The translations under genes and the position numbers were made by a program. Shown here one piece after another: positions 9,029 to 16,812 of a stretch of DNA of 50,829 nucleotides. The stretch is from an uncultured Bacteroidota bacterium (GTDB taxonomy: Bacteria > Bacteroidota > Bacteroidia > Flavobacteriales > Flavobacteriaceae). The stretch covers positions 1 through 50,829 of the forward strand of contig CAILWV010000032.1 of NCBI GenBank assembly GCA_903838055.1, given 5' to 3'. The notes under the pieces were generated by a model, which was not told the DNA's origin, searched no databases, and worked only from the letters and a program-made list of their open reading frames with translations. Each line of letters opens with the position of its first letter. The stretch's first letter is position 1.

Positions 9029-10315
9029 TTAGTTTTTATGGTACCCTTTGGCTTTAATATTTACCGTTTGATTAGGAAACAAATCTGTAGGCATATCTAA
9101 ATCAAAAATAAATGCCTTACTATTGTTTGGATTAGATGTTGGATTATAATTCAATTGAGAATATGGTCCACCATTAATACCTCTGTCATTAATAGTTAAA
9201 TCAATATCGTAATAATCGTGATTTGGATTGCCTCCATCAATATCACTTGAAGGACCAGAAACATTTGTATATACTAGCCCGCCCGTGTAATTATGAGGTA
9301 AATTAAATCCATTATAAGACCAATCGTAAAATCCAGCAGCATTAACATTCGGCCACTCCGAATTTGCTGAATATGTTGCACTTTGAGTTACTGAATTTAG
9401 GTCACTTCCATAAAACAAACAACCAAATGCTCCTGGATAAGTTAAAGATGTATTTCTATTTGCATATAAAACCGAGCCTAAAAATTTATTATTAACAAAT
9501 TTGAAATTATAAGTAAGTGATGAATTCCAAGCAAAATAATCGTTTACGTTTCCATTATAAGGTGCAGAACCACTTAGTATTGCAAAATACAATTTACAAT
9601 TTGAGTTAAATTCATTGTTTTCAATATAGTTAGTTAAATTAGAATTAAGAACCCATTTGCTTATAAATAGATTTTTAAGAGTATTATTTGCTATAATGAA
9701 CTTATAATCATCATTATAGATAAAAGTATTGTTCCCTATAGAATTTCCAACAATAAAATTTTTAATTGAACCATTTACATTTGTTGAGCCTTCATCCCAC
9801 AAATAGCAATTCAACATACTATTTGATATAATATTTCCAAACCTAAAATTTACATCTGAAGTTACGTTTGTCTTAATTAAATTTAATTCATAATTATCAT
9901 TGTCAAATCCAATATTTGCAGTTGAGCAGTTTATTATGGAAACTTTTGCTCTATTTGTATTACTTCCATTAGAAATTGGGCTTGTACCTATTGAATAAAT
10001 ACCTAAATTTAGACCTATTAATTCTAATTTCATCCCAGATAAGCCAATAATATTTATATCAGCATTAAGATTAATTACAGAACCTGATATTTGAGGAATT
10101 ATTTTTAATGATTTATCTATAGTTAATGTTTGTTCATTATAGGTGTTTGAAGAAACAATAATTCGGTCGCCATTGACGGCAGCAGCAACAGCAGAAGCGA
10201 TATTAGTAAATAAAGTTGTACCATTTCCTGATGAAAGGTTGGGATCAACATAACGGTCGGTAGCAAATATGCTAGTCACCGAAAAAAAGGTTAAAATTGT
10301 AAAGATTTTTTTCAT
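9029..10315 (-). CDS. Secreted protein with pectin-lyase-like (parallel beta-helix) character
   Basis: This 428-aa protein has a clear signal peptide (MKKIFTILTFFSVTSIFA) and then TDRYVDPNLSSGNG, a start typical of secreted right-handed beta-helix proteins. The middle is rich in Asn, Ile and short repeated strands (NNTFIYNDDYKF, NNEFNSNCKLYF, NNKFLGSVLYAN), as in parallel beta-helices. There is no sorting domain at the C-terminus, so it may be periplasmic or rely on its 562-aa neighbour. It starts 2 bp after the upstream stop and ends 6 bp before the next start. Enzymatic activity cannot be read from the sequence. Confidence 0.7.
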   Translation of the reverse strand: MKKIFTILTFFSVTSIFATDRYVDPNLSSGNGTTLFTNIASAVAAAVNGDRIIVSSNTYNEQTLTIDKSLKIIPQISGSVINLNADINIIGLSGMKLELIGLNLGIYSIGTSPISNGSNTNRAKVSIINCSTANIGFDNDNYELNLIKTNVTSDVNFRFGNIISNSMLNCYLWDEGSTNVNGSIKNFIVGNSIGNNTFIYNDDYKFIIANNTLKNLFISKWVLNSNLTNYIENNEFNSNCKLYFAILSGSAPYNGNVNDYFAWNSSLTYNFKFVNNKFLGSVLYANRNTSLTYPGAFGCLFYGSDLNSVTQSATYSANSEWPNVNAAGFYDWSYNGFNLPHNYTGGLVYTNVSGPSSDIDGGNPNHDYYDIDLTINDRGINGGPYSQLNYNPTSNPNNSKAFIFDLDMPTDLFPNQTVNIKAKGYHKN

Positions 10316-10317
10316 AA

Positions 10318-10989
10318 TTACTTTTTATTAAATTGGTTATATAATGTTCTCTCTATTGTGGTTATAGATACCCTTTTTGAATTAGCTTCTTTTTGAATTA
10401 GTTTAACATATGGACAATAGTGTCTCCAAGAAAAATAGGTTTTTTTTAATAATTTTTTCGCAATAATACTATCTAAAATAGGAAGTTCTATTTCATTTTT
10501 ATTTGCATTAATAGACCAGAACCGTAAATGTTTTGTGCCGTACGCTACTCCTAAATATGGCATAGAAATAATTAATTTCTCAATTTCTAAAAGGTCTTCA
10601 CAAAGTGTGTCTTGTTTTAAAACAATAATTTTTTCAACAATTTTTTTGTAAGTATCTAAATTGAAGTTATTGTCAAATCCCCCATTTCTAATGTAGATAG
10701 CTCTTCCGGTAATTCCACCCCAAAAATGAATGTAGTGGAAAATGGAAACTAAAGTTTCATCTTTCTTTTTATCTAAAAATTCATAAATTAAAGAAGCTAT
10801 ATATTCTTCAATATTTTGCACAGCTGTTCCGTAATCATTTGTTTGATTATTAATGAATTTATCTTTATCAATTGGGATTTTCTTAGTATTAAAAAGGGTT
10901 TTCATTCCTTTAATACTTTTTTCCAAACGTTCAGAATGTTCCAGAGGGGGGACTTCTTTCGGGTATTCTAATTGAGGAAAATCAATCAT
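10318..10989 (-). CDS. Putative 8-oxoguanine DNA glycosylase-like (OGG/HhH fold) protein
   Basis: This 223-aa protein has no signal peptide or membrane segment. Residues ~150-185 contain GVAYGTKHLRFW followed by LPILDSIIAKKL, which resemble the Lys-containing helix and the catalytic-Asp segment of the OGG-like DNA glycosylase family. The tail (a WRHYCPYV segment, then an amphipathic helix ending in LYNQF) also fits that family as I recall it. Such enzymes excise damaged bases, and this subfamily is often found in accessory regions. It is the first gene of an operon with two secreted proteins, which is an odd pairing. The family call is tentative; a structure or HMM search on the segment around residues 140-223 would decide. 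Confidence 0.45.
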   Translation of the reverse strand: MIDFPQLEYPKEVPPLEHSERLEKSIKGMKTLFNTKKIPIDKDKFINNQTNDYGTAVQNIEEYIASLIYEFLDKKKDETLVSIFHYIHFWGGITGRAIYIRNGGFDNNFNLDTYKKIVEKIIVLKQDTLCEDLLEIEKLIISMPYLGVAYGTKHLRFWSINANKNEIELPILDSIIAKKLLKKTYFSWRHYCPYVKLIQKEANSKRVSITTIERTLYNQFNKK

Positions 10990-11066
10990 CTTTTTTATAT
11001 TTCAACCTGTAATGTCCCTTTACAGATTTATTTATAAAAAGTCAGCGTGGGACAGTTGCAGAACTT

Positions 11067-11181
11067 GTTGTAGAGGTTCGACCAAGAACCCACCTAACAA
11101 AGTAAAGCAAAGCCCACGCCTTGACGTGAGCATTTACATATACTTTCCTGTTAGGTATTAAAATTGGTCGATTTCTACAAC
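11067..11181. repeat. 115-bp long imperfect palindrome (MITE-like or structured RNA)
   Basis: Outer arms at 11067-11085 (GTTGTAGAGGTTCGACCAA) and 11164-11181 (TTGGTCGATTTCTACAAC) are inverted repeats. A second pair (CCTAAC at 11093-11098, GTTAGG at 11150-11155) and an inner GCCCACG/CGTGAGC hairpin nest inside. The whole can fold into one extended stem. A 66-codon open frame overlaps it (11042-11242, minus) but looks like a by-product. Function is unknown. Confidence 0.6.
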
Positions 11182-11300
11182 AGAAAATAAAGCAAACGCT
11201 AATATTTTTTTCAATAAAATTTGTGACTTCATTTGAATTCACAAAACAAAAGTAGCAAAAAAAAGTAATAATTTAAAGATTAAGAAAAAACTTAATTACA

Positions 11301-11325
11301 CTGACAGGTTTTGAAAACCTGTCAG
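11301..11325. repeat. 25-bp perfect palindrome at the edge of the R-M relic
   Basis: CTGACAGGTTTT-G-AAAACCTGTCAG is a perfect inverted repeat with a single central base, followed by GT. This word is a frequent dispersed palindrome in Bacteroidota genomes as I recall. It lies directly before the truncated restriction-modification fragment and may mark the breakpoint. Confidence 0.6.
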
Positions 11326-11330
11326 GTTTA

Positions 11331-11503
11331 GGTAGCGTTTACATTAACGAAACGCAATACTTTGCCAATGTTCCCGAAGTGGCTTGGAACTTTTACATTG
11401 GGGTTACCAACCATGCCAAAAATGACTAAAATACCGAAAAGACCGTGAATTAAGTTGTGAAGACATTTCGCATTATCAAAAAATTGTTGTAGCTTTATTT
11501 TAA
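11331..11503 (+). pseudogene. Relic: C-terminal end of a type ISP/IIG-like restriction-modification enzyme
   Basis: Frame 1 from 11331 reads VYINETQYFANVPEVAWNF then YIG. After one missing base the next frame reads GYQPCQK, a stop (TGA where family members have Trp), LKYRKDRELSCEDISHYQKI, VVALF and a final TAA at 11501. Together this matches the conserved C-terminus of large single-chain restriction-modification enzymes, as I remember it (VYINExQYFxxVPEVAWNF, GGYQPxQKWLKDRKxR, HYQKI). The rest of the gene is gone. It carries one frameshift and one nonsense change, so it is dead. It sits beside a toxin-antitoxin-like pair, consistent with a decayed defence locus. Confidence 0.75.
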
Positions 11504-11590
11504 ATGGTTAGGATTATTAATAAACATATCATTTTAAGCAAAATCAAAATACTATAATTTTGCTAAAAAATAAACCTATAAGTTGATTTA

Positions 11591-12106
11591 ATGAAAATTA
11601 TTAATACATTTGTACCACGATTAACCGCTTTTAAATTTCATTCTAAAGATGAGTTAGAGCGAAATCTAGATTTATGGACAGATGAAAAGTACTTGTTCAC
11701 CTTTTTTGAGAAGAACGAAGAATATTTGGCCTTTTTTAAAGTATATACAATAAAGGAGGCGGTTTTAAAAACAATTAAACAAGCTCGACTTATTCAAGAG
11801 AAACTTTATGAATATGTTCAAGATGGTACTAAAAACCTGGATGAGTTATTCCAAAATTTAGACGATAATGAATACCATGAAAGAATATTATCCAAACAAA
11901 AATCAAAACAATTCTGGCTTAGACTTTATGCCATTAAAATAGAAACCAATCATTATGTGATTACAGGCGGAGCAATAAAGCTTGTTCATAAGATGAGACA
12001 AAGTGAACTTACAATAGAAGAAAAACAAACAATTGAAAAATGTAGAAACTATTTGCTAGATAACGAAGTTTATGATGCAGATTTTTTTTACGAATTTATA
12101 CTCTAA
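11591..12106 (+). CDS. Putative toxin partner of a two-gene toxin-antitoxin-like module
   Basis: This 171-aa soluble protein carries the segment HYVITGGAIKLVHKM near residue 125, followed by a helical tail ending in DADFFYEFIL. I recall similar proteins encoded directly upstream of XRE-type regulators in Bacteroidota. The next gene, 3 bp downstream, is such a regulator. Gene order (possible toxin first, HTH protein second) is as in HigBA-type modules, but the sequence does not match the small HigB RNase. The toxin role is inferred from context only. Confidence 0.55.
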   Translation: MKIINTFVPRLTAFKFHSKDELERNLDLWTDEKYLFTFFEKNEEYLAFFKVYTIKEAVLKTIKQARLIQEKLYEYVQDGTKNLDELFQNLDDNEYHERILSKQKSKQFWLRLYAIKIETNHYVITGGAIKLVHKMRQSELTIEEKQTIEKCRNYLLDNEVYDADFFYEFIL

Positions 12107-12109
12107 AAA

Positions 12110-12529
12110 ATGAAAACTAAAAATTTAGAAAATTTTCAAAAATTAGTTTCAAAGGAAGAATCCGGTTGGTTAGGTAAATTTTTACACTATAAGAGCAATC
12201 AAAAAATGCTTGATAATTCTTCTAAAGTTGCAGTTAATGTACTAGAAGCATTAAGAGCAAAAAAAATGACTCAAAAAGATTTGGCTGAAAAAATGAATGT
12301 TTCAGCGCAACAAATCAATAAAATTGTGAAAGGCCAACAAAATCTAACTTTTGGAACGATTGGAAAACTTGAAGATGCTTTAGGCATTACTTTAATGGAA
12401 ATTATTGACTATAAATCGGTTAATAGCGCAAAAACAAATGCAATTCAAAAAAGAAAAAAAGAAAAAATAACTCTGAATGATTCTTTTTCGAATGAATTTA
12501 TTAAAAAAGAAAACACACACATGGCTTAA
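12110..12529 (+). CDS. XRE-family HTH transcriptional regulator (putative antitoxin)
   Basis: This 139-aa protein has a helix-turn-helix at about residues 42-95: LEALRAKKMTQKDLAEKM, NVSAQQINKIVKGQQNLT, then LEDALGITLMEII. That is a standard Cro/C1-type domain. The C-terminal ~35 residues are very Lys-rich and probably disordered. It starts 3 bp after the 171-aa gene and shares a terminator at 12633-12674. It likely represses its own operon and, if this is a toxin-antitoxin pair, neutralises the partner protein. Confidence 0.8.
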   Translation: MKTKNLENFQKLVSKEESGWLGKFLHYKSNQKMLDNSSKVAVNVLEALRAKKMTQKDLAEKMNVSAQQINKIVKGQQNLTFGTIGKLEDALGITLMEIIDYKSVNSAKTNAIQKRKKEKITLNDSFSNEFIKKENTHMA

Positions 12530-12632
12530 ATAAGCAGTAAAGGCAAACAATAATCCTAAAGTAAATAATAAATGGCACAAAGCCCAGAGATTTAGCAAGG
12601 ACTGGGGAATAATAGGGGAATTTCAAGAATTA

Positions 12633-12674
12633 AAAAACCCTAACTTCTTTATTTAAAGAGGTTAGGGTTTTTTT
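12633..12674. terminator. Bidirectional terminator between the HTH gene and tRNA-Leu
   Basis: AAAAAACCCTAAC pairs with GTTAGGGTTTTTT around a 16-nt loop. The A-tract on one side and T-tract on the other allow termination of both the plus-strand operon and the minus-strand tRNA. Confidence 0.85.
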
Positions 12675-12678
12675 ATTG

Positions 12679-12760
12679 TGCGGGTAATAGGACTCGAACC
12701 TACACGCCTTGCGGCACCAGATCCTAAGTCTGGCATGTCTACCAATTTCACCATACCCGC
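12679..12760 (-). tRNA. tRNA-Leu (anticodon UAG)
   Basis: The minus strand folds as a class II tRNA. The acceptor GCGGGTA pairs with TACCCGC, the anticodon stem is CCAGA/TCTGG and the loop CTTAGGA gives anticodon TAG. A T-arm with GGTTCGAGTCC-type sequence is present. CCA is not encoded. It is about 82 nt long. Confidence 0.93.
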
Positions 12761-12872
12761 GAAAATTGTGAGTGCAAATATAAAACTAATTATGAATTAT
12801 AAATTATGAATTATAGATTTTTTTAAAAATATTTTTTTAGTATTTTTGAATACAATTAATTTTAATTTAAAA

Positions 12873-14261
12873 ATGGATACTATAAAAAATTACGTTCAAG
12901 AAAATAAAGAGCGTTTCATAAAGGAGTTAATAGAACTATTAAGGATTCCATCCGTAAGTGCCGATTCTGCATATGCTCATGATGTTATAGAAACTGCAAA
13001 TGCCGTAAAAGAAAGCCTTGAAAAAGCGGGTTGTAACAAAGTTGAAATTTGTGAAACTCCAGGTTATCCAATTGTTTATGGGGAACATATTATAGACACC
13101 AACTTGCCAACAGTATTAGTTTATGGCCATTATGATGTGCAACCGCCAGATCCAATAGAGCTTTGGACTTCTCCGCCATTTGAGCCGGTTATTAAAACAA
13201 CAGATATTCATCCAGAAGGAGCTATTTTTGCTCGTGGCGCTTGTGATGATAAAGGGCAAATGTACATGCATGTTAAAGCTTTTGAATACATGATTGCTAG
13301 CAATAACTTGCCTTGTAATGTTAAATTCATGATTGAAGGTGAAGAAGAGGTGGGCTCTAAATCATTAAGTTGGTTTGTAGAACGCAACCAAGAAAAATTG
13401 GCTAACGATGTGATTTTAATTTCTGATACCGGGATGATATCCAACCAACAACCATCAATTACTACAGGTTTGCGTGGTTTAAGTTATGTAGAAGTGGAAG
13501 TTACTGGACCTAATAGAGATTTGCATTCAGGTTTGTATGGAGGTGCTGTAGCGAATCCGATAAATGTATTAACTAAAATGATTGCATCGCTACACGATGA
13601 AAATAATCACATTACAATTCCGGGGTTTTATGATAACGTTGAAGAACTTTCTGCTGCCGAAAGAGCCGAAATGGCTAAAGCACCATTTAGTTTAGAAAAT
13701 TACAAAAAAGCATTAGAAATTGAAGATGTTTATGGTGAAACTGGATATGTTACTAACGAAAGAAATTCTATTAGACCAACATTAGACGTAAACGGAATAT
13801 GGGGAGGTTACACCGGCGAAGGGGCTAAAACGGTTATTGCAAGTAAGGCATTTGCTAAAATTTCGATGCGTTTAGTTCCAAATCAAGATTGGGAAGAAAT
13901 AACAGAATTATTCTCTAAACATTTTATTAGCATCGCTCCAAAATCGGTTAAGGTAAAAGTTACACCACATCATGGAGGTCAAGGTTATGTAACCCCAATT
14001 GATAGTATTGGCTACAAAGCTGCCAACAAAGCATATACAGAAACCTTTGGAGTTCCCGCAATTCCTGTTCGTTCAGGGGGAAGTATTCCTATTGTAGCTT
14101 TATTTGAAAAAGAATTAAAATCAAAAACTATTTTAATGGGATTTGGCTTAGATTCGGATGCTATTCACTCTCCTAACGAACATTTTGGAATATTTAATTA
14201 CTTGAAAGGAATAGAAACAATTCCATTATTTTACAAATATTTTGTAGAGCTGAACAAATAA
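12873..14261 (+). CDS. M20 family dipeptidase
   Basis: The start is taken as the ATG at 12873 (MDTIKNYVQENKERFIKEL), giving 462 aa. An in-frame TTG at 12846 is part of a candidate TATTTTTG promoter box and is unlikely to be used. The M20 metal site is visible: VYGHYDVQPPDP (His, Asp), ARGACDDKGQ (bridging Asp), EGEEEVGS (catalytic and metal Glu), ISDTGM (Asp) and DAIHSPNEHF (C-terminal His). The dimerisation domain lies around residues 200-350. These enzymes cleave dipeptides in the cytoplasm with two zinc or manganese ions. The gene stands alone, and a strong hairpin terminator follows. Confidence 0.92.
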   Translation: MDTIKNYVQENKERFIKELIELLRIPSVSADSAYAHDVIETANAVKESLEKAGCNKVEICETPGYPIVYGEHIIDTNLPTVLVYGHYDVQPPDPIELWTSPPFEPVIKTTDIHPEGAIFARGACDDKGQMYMHVKAFEYMIASNNLPCNVKFMIEGEEEVGSKSLSWFVERNQEKLANDVILISDTGMISNQQPSITTGLRGLSYVEVEVTGPNRDLHSGLYGGAVANPINVLTKMIASLHDENNHITIPGFYDNVEELSAAERAEMAKAPFSLENYKKALEIEDVYGETGYVTNERNSIRPTLDVNGIWGGYTGEGAKTVIASKAFAKISMRLVPNQDWEEITELFSKHFISIAPKSVKVKVTPHHGGQGYVTPIDSIGYKAANKAYTETFGVPAIPVRSGGSIPIVALFEKELKSKTILMGFGLDSDAIHSPNEHFGIFNYLKGIETIPLFYKYFVELNK

Positions 14262-14286
14262 TTAATCTATTAAAATTTAAGGATAA

Positions 14287-14315
14287 AAAAACGGAGCATT
14301 AAGCTCCGTTTTTCG
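14287..14315. terminator. Hairpin terminator after the dipeptidase gene
   Basis: ACGGAGC pairs with GCTCCGT around a short ATTAA loop, with A-run before and T-run after. It lies between convergent genes and can serve both. Confidence 0.85.
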
Positions 14316-14328
14316 TTGGTTAAGTATA

Positions 14329-14928
14329 TTAAATTTTAATCTGGGACCAGTTTTCACCACTTTTAATTCTTCTAATTTGCATTTCACTTACTCCAAATTG
14401 TTTTGCAATCATTTTCAATCGCGTTTTTTGATCTGGTTTAGCTAGCAATTTTTTTATAAGCATTACCTTGGTAACGGTTAATTTTCTGCCATCCGAATTT
14501 AAGTTGTGTTCAATTAATTTTTTTTGTGCCTCTATTACAAAAGGACTTTTTCTGCTATGCGCTTCCATTTCTTCTTTAGTAGCCCATTTCAAATTCCGAT
14601 AATCGTCATTATCCCGTTTTCTATCTAAATGCAATACATAAGTTTGATCTTCTGAGGTTTTAGTTAAAAAATATTCAGCAACCAATTTAGAAATAAACAA
14701 ATGCTTGTTTTTTATTACTCCATTATTAAAAATCTTGTATTTAAATAAACGATACCCATCCGATGAACCTCCTTTTAATTCTCGGCAAATATTTATATCA
14801 TTAACAAAACTTACTAATCTCCCTTTATTGGAAACAGCATAACGTAATTTTAATTTATCTTCCACTATAATTTCCCTGAATTCTTCATTTGGGTAAATCC
14901 GAATAGGCTTCATTAATTCTAGTTTCAT
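14329..14928 (-). CDS. NUMOD4/HNH-type putative nuclease with C-terminal HTH
   Basis: This 199-aa protein has a NUMOD4-like N-terminus (FREIIVEDKLKLRYAVSNKG, then RLVSF), an HNH_3-like core near residue 98 (VLHLDRKRDNDDYRNLKWAT) and a C-terminal helix-turn-helix (RLKMIAKQFGVSEMQIRRIK). This layout is typical of homing-endonuclease-derived proteins. The first His of the usual HH pair is replaced by Leu, so nuclease activity is doubtful. There is no intron or intein next to it. I recall similar free-standing proteins in Flavobacterium chromosomes, where a regulatory role is equally possible. Confidence 0.7.
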   Translation of the reverse strand: MKLELMKPIRIYPNEEFREIIVEDKLKLRYAVSNKGRLVSFVNDINICRELKGGSSDGYRLFKYKIFNNGVIKNKHLFISKLVAEYFLTKTSEDQTYVLHLDRKRDNDDYRNLKWATKEEMEAHSRKSPFVIEAQKKLIEHNLNSDGRKLTVTKVMLIKKLLAKPDQKTRLKMIAKQFGVSEMQIRRIKSGENWSQIKI

Positions 14929-14955
14929 CTAAAATTTAGTTTAATTTATTAATCT

Positions 14956-15318
14956 TTAATTTTCTAACAATTCTTTTGATTCTAAATTTTGATTTATGAC
15001 TTTTAATATTTCATGCTTACTGCTATTAAAATCCAAAATCACTACATCCTCATAATTCAAAGAGAGAATTTTCTCTTCAATAATTTTATTTGGGGAGCCA
15101 ATAATAAAGTGTTCTATCTTATAATATATTTTAATCAAATTTGATAAATCATCCATGTCATTTACTACAAAAAAACAAACGTCATAATCTTTAATGTTTT
15201 CTAATAAAAACTTTTTCTTGTTAGTGCATGCTTCAATATTAAGCTTCGTAGAATAGTAGTGCTTTATTAAGGAAGAAAAACCTTTAGACGTATCGTAGAT
15301 AAATGTTTTTTTATTCAT
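14956..15318 (-). CDS. Small receiver-like protein of unknown function
   Basis: This 120-aa protein has alternating strand/helix predictions like a response-regulator receiver (TFIYDTSKGFSSLIKHYY, then DYDVCFFVVNDMDDL, IEHFIIGSP, VVILDF). The position expected for the phospho-accepting Asp and the conserved Lys are not clearly present, so it may be a degenerate receiver. It is encoded 27 bp upstream of the NUMOD4 gene on the same strand and has a long, empty upstream region. I do not recognise it as a named family. Confidence 0.6.
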   Translation of the reverse strand: MNKKTFIYDTSKGFSSLIKHYYSTKLNIEACTNKKKFLLENIKDYDVCFFVVNDMDDLSNLIKIYYKIEHFIIGSPNKIIEEKILSLNYEDVVILDFNSSKHEILKVINQNLESKELLEN

Positions 15319-15774
15319 TTTTAAATGTCGTTATCTAATAATTTTTATACCTAAAAAAACAGAAAAACTCAAACTATTCAATCCTATTAAAGAAATTAGG
15401 ACTTAATATTTTGGTGAATATTTTTTTAAAAAAAAGTAATTTTACACTAATAAAAAGAGGTGATTTACTATTTATCAAACCTGTATAGTAAAAATAATTT
15501 ATTAACCTGTTTATTGCTTTTTTATTCGCTCAATGGGTTAATTTAATAGTTGAAAGTTTGTTTGTTGTCGACTAAAATTTATTTCGACAATGCTCTTTTT
15601 TATAAGTTTAAAAAGATTTTAATAACCTAAAACGAAAAATGGTAATCTAATAGCTATTAAAGGAAGCTATGAAGCATTATTAAACAGAAGTTGTCTAATA
15701 AAAAAATATAAGTATAAGAATAACTCTAACAGAGTTGATTTTAAAAGTAATACTATTTGAAAATAATAGAGATT
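15319..15774. other. 456-bp AT-rich non-coding gap
   Basis: No credible coding frame, tRNA or strong hairpin is seen. It separates the receiver-like gene from the 3' end of the FIST/kinase operon and must hold the promoter of the former. No good TAnnTTTG box was found on the minus strand. Confidence 0.6.
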
Positions 15775-16479
15775 TTAAACGAGATTTAAAGACTCCATTA
15801 ATATAGGACGATTATTTTTACTTACAGGAATCAAATCCTTTCCAATAAGCACGGTTGAATCCTGAATATCAATAATTTTATTCACATTGATAATATAAGA
15901 TCTGTGAATTTTTAAAAAGGAAGTTTTTGGCAACTTATCTTCAATTTTTTTTAAGGTAGTGTGAACGGTATAATTGGTACCTTCAGTTCTAATCAATATA
16001 TAATCTCCGTTAGCTTGAATAAAATTTATTGAAGACGTATCAATTTTAATTAATCGTTTATCAATGTTAACATAGATTTCTTTAACCGATGAATCATTTG
16101 AATTTAGTGGAACAAGAGATTTCTCTCTTTTAATACTAATTCTATTTATTGCTTTATTAAATCGTTCTTCAACAAGTGGCTTTATTAAATAATCAGAGAT
16201 ACAATTATAATTAAAAGCCTCAAGGGCAAAGTTTTTATCGACAGTTACCAAGATAACTTTCGGTGGATCTTTTATTGTTTGTACGAAATCAAAACCAGAA
16301 AAATTAGGCATATGAATGTCTAAAAATACTAAATCTACCTTATTAGCATTAAGATATTTTATAGCATCAATAGCATTAGAAAATTGTTCTAATAAAACAA
16401 GCTTATCCGATTTTAAAATTAAAACCGACAGAACTTCTCTTGCCAATTTTTCGTCGTCAACAATAATACATTTAATCAT
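15775..16479 (-). CDS. LytTR-family response regulator
   Basis: This 234-aa protein has an N-terminal receiver (IVDDEKLAREVL acidic pocket, VDLVFLDIHMPN with the phospho-Asp near residue 55, Lys in YLIKPL) and a C-terminal LytTR DNA-binding domain (about 135-234) with the typical IQANGDYILI and FLKIHRSYIINV. It is the last gene of the FIST/kinase operon, 11 bp behind the Hpt gene, and is the likely output of that phosphorelay. LytTR proteins bind direct repeats upstream of target promoters. Targets cannot be identified here. Confidence 0.93.
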   Translation of the reverse strand: MIKCIIVDDEKLAREVLSVLILKSDKLVLLEQFSNAIDAIKYLNANKVDLVFLDIHMPNFSGFDFVQTIKDPPKVILVTVDKNFALEAFNYNCISDYLIKPLVEERFNKAINRISIKREKSLVPLNSNDSSVKEIYVNIDKRLIKIDTSSINFIQANGDYILIRTEGTNYTVHTTLKKIEDKLPKTSFLKIHRSYIINVNKIIDIQDSTVLIGKDLIPVSKNNRPILMESLNLV

Positions 16480-16490
16480 AAAGTATAAAC

Positions 16491-16811
16491 TTATAATTTT
16501 TTGATAAAGTTAGTTATATTTTTTAAAATAGCTTCAAACTCAGTTTTATTTTGTAAATTATGTTCTCTTAAATTATGCTCGTAATCGTTTGCTATTTTAT
16601 ACCCATTCTCAAGACCTAAAAGTCCGATTTTATGTTTTAATTTATGCAATGCTTCTGCAGCTTCTTCATAATTTAAATCGGAAATGCATTTATTGTAGCT
16701 ATCTAATTGCTCCGGAAATTCGTTTATTAATATTGAAGTTAAGGTATTAATTATCACTTCATCGCCATCGGCAATTTGATTGAAATAATCTAAATTAGGT
16801 TGTTCTTCCAT
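16491..16811 (-). CDS. Hpt-domain histidine phosphotransfer protein
   Basis: I choose the ATG at 16811 (MEEQPNLDYFNQIADGDEV), giving 106 aa, because it begins 1 bp after the upstream kinase stop. A longer form from 16868 would overlap the kinase. The Hpt signature ALHKLKHKIGLLGL holds the phosphorylatable His (first His of the motif), in the place of the usual HxLKGxxxxxG. The protein is all helical and single-domain. It should shuttle phosphoryl groups between a receiver and the kinases or the LytTR regulator encoded around it. Confidence 0.85.
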   Translation of the reverse strand: MEEQPNLDYFNQIADGDEVIINTLTSILINEFPEQLDSYNKCISDLNYEEAAEALHKLKHKIGLLGLENGYKIANDYEHNLREHNLQNKTEFEAILKNITNFIKKL

Positions 16812-16812
16812 A

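Noticed and set aside
11042..11242. 66-codon minus-strand frame
   Set aside because: It is made from the arms of the 115-bp palindrome, and its composition does not look like a protein.
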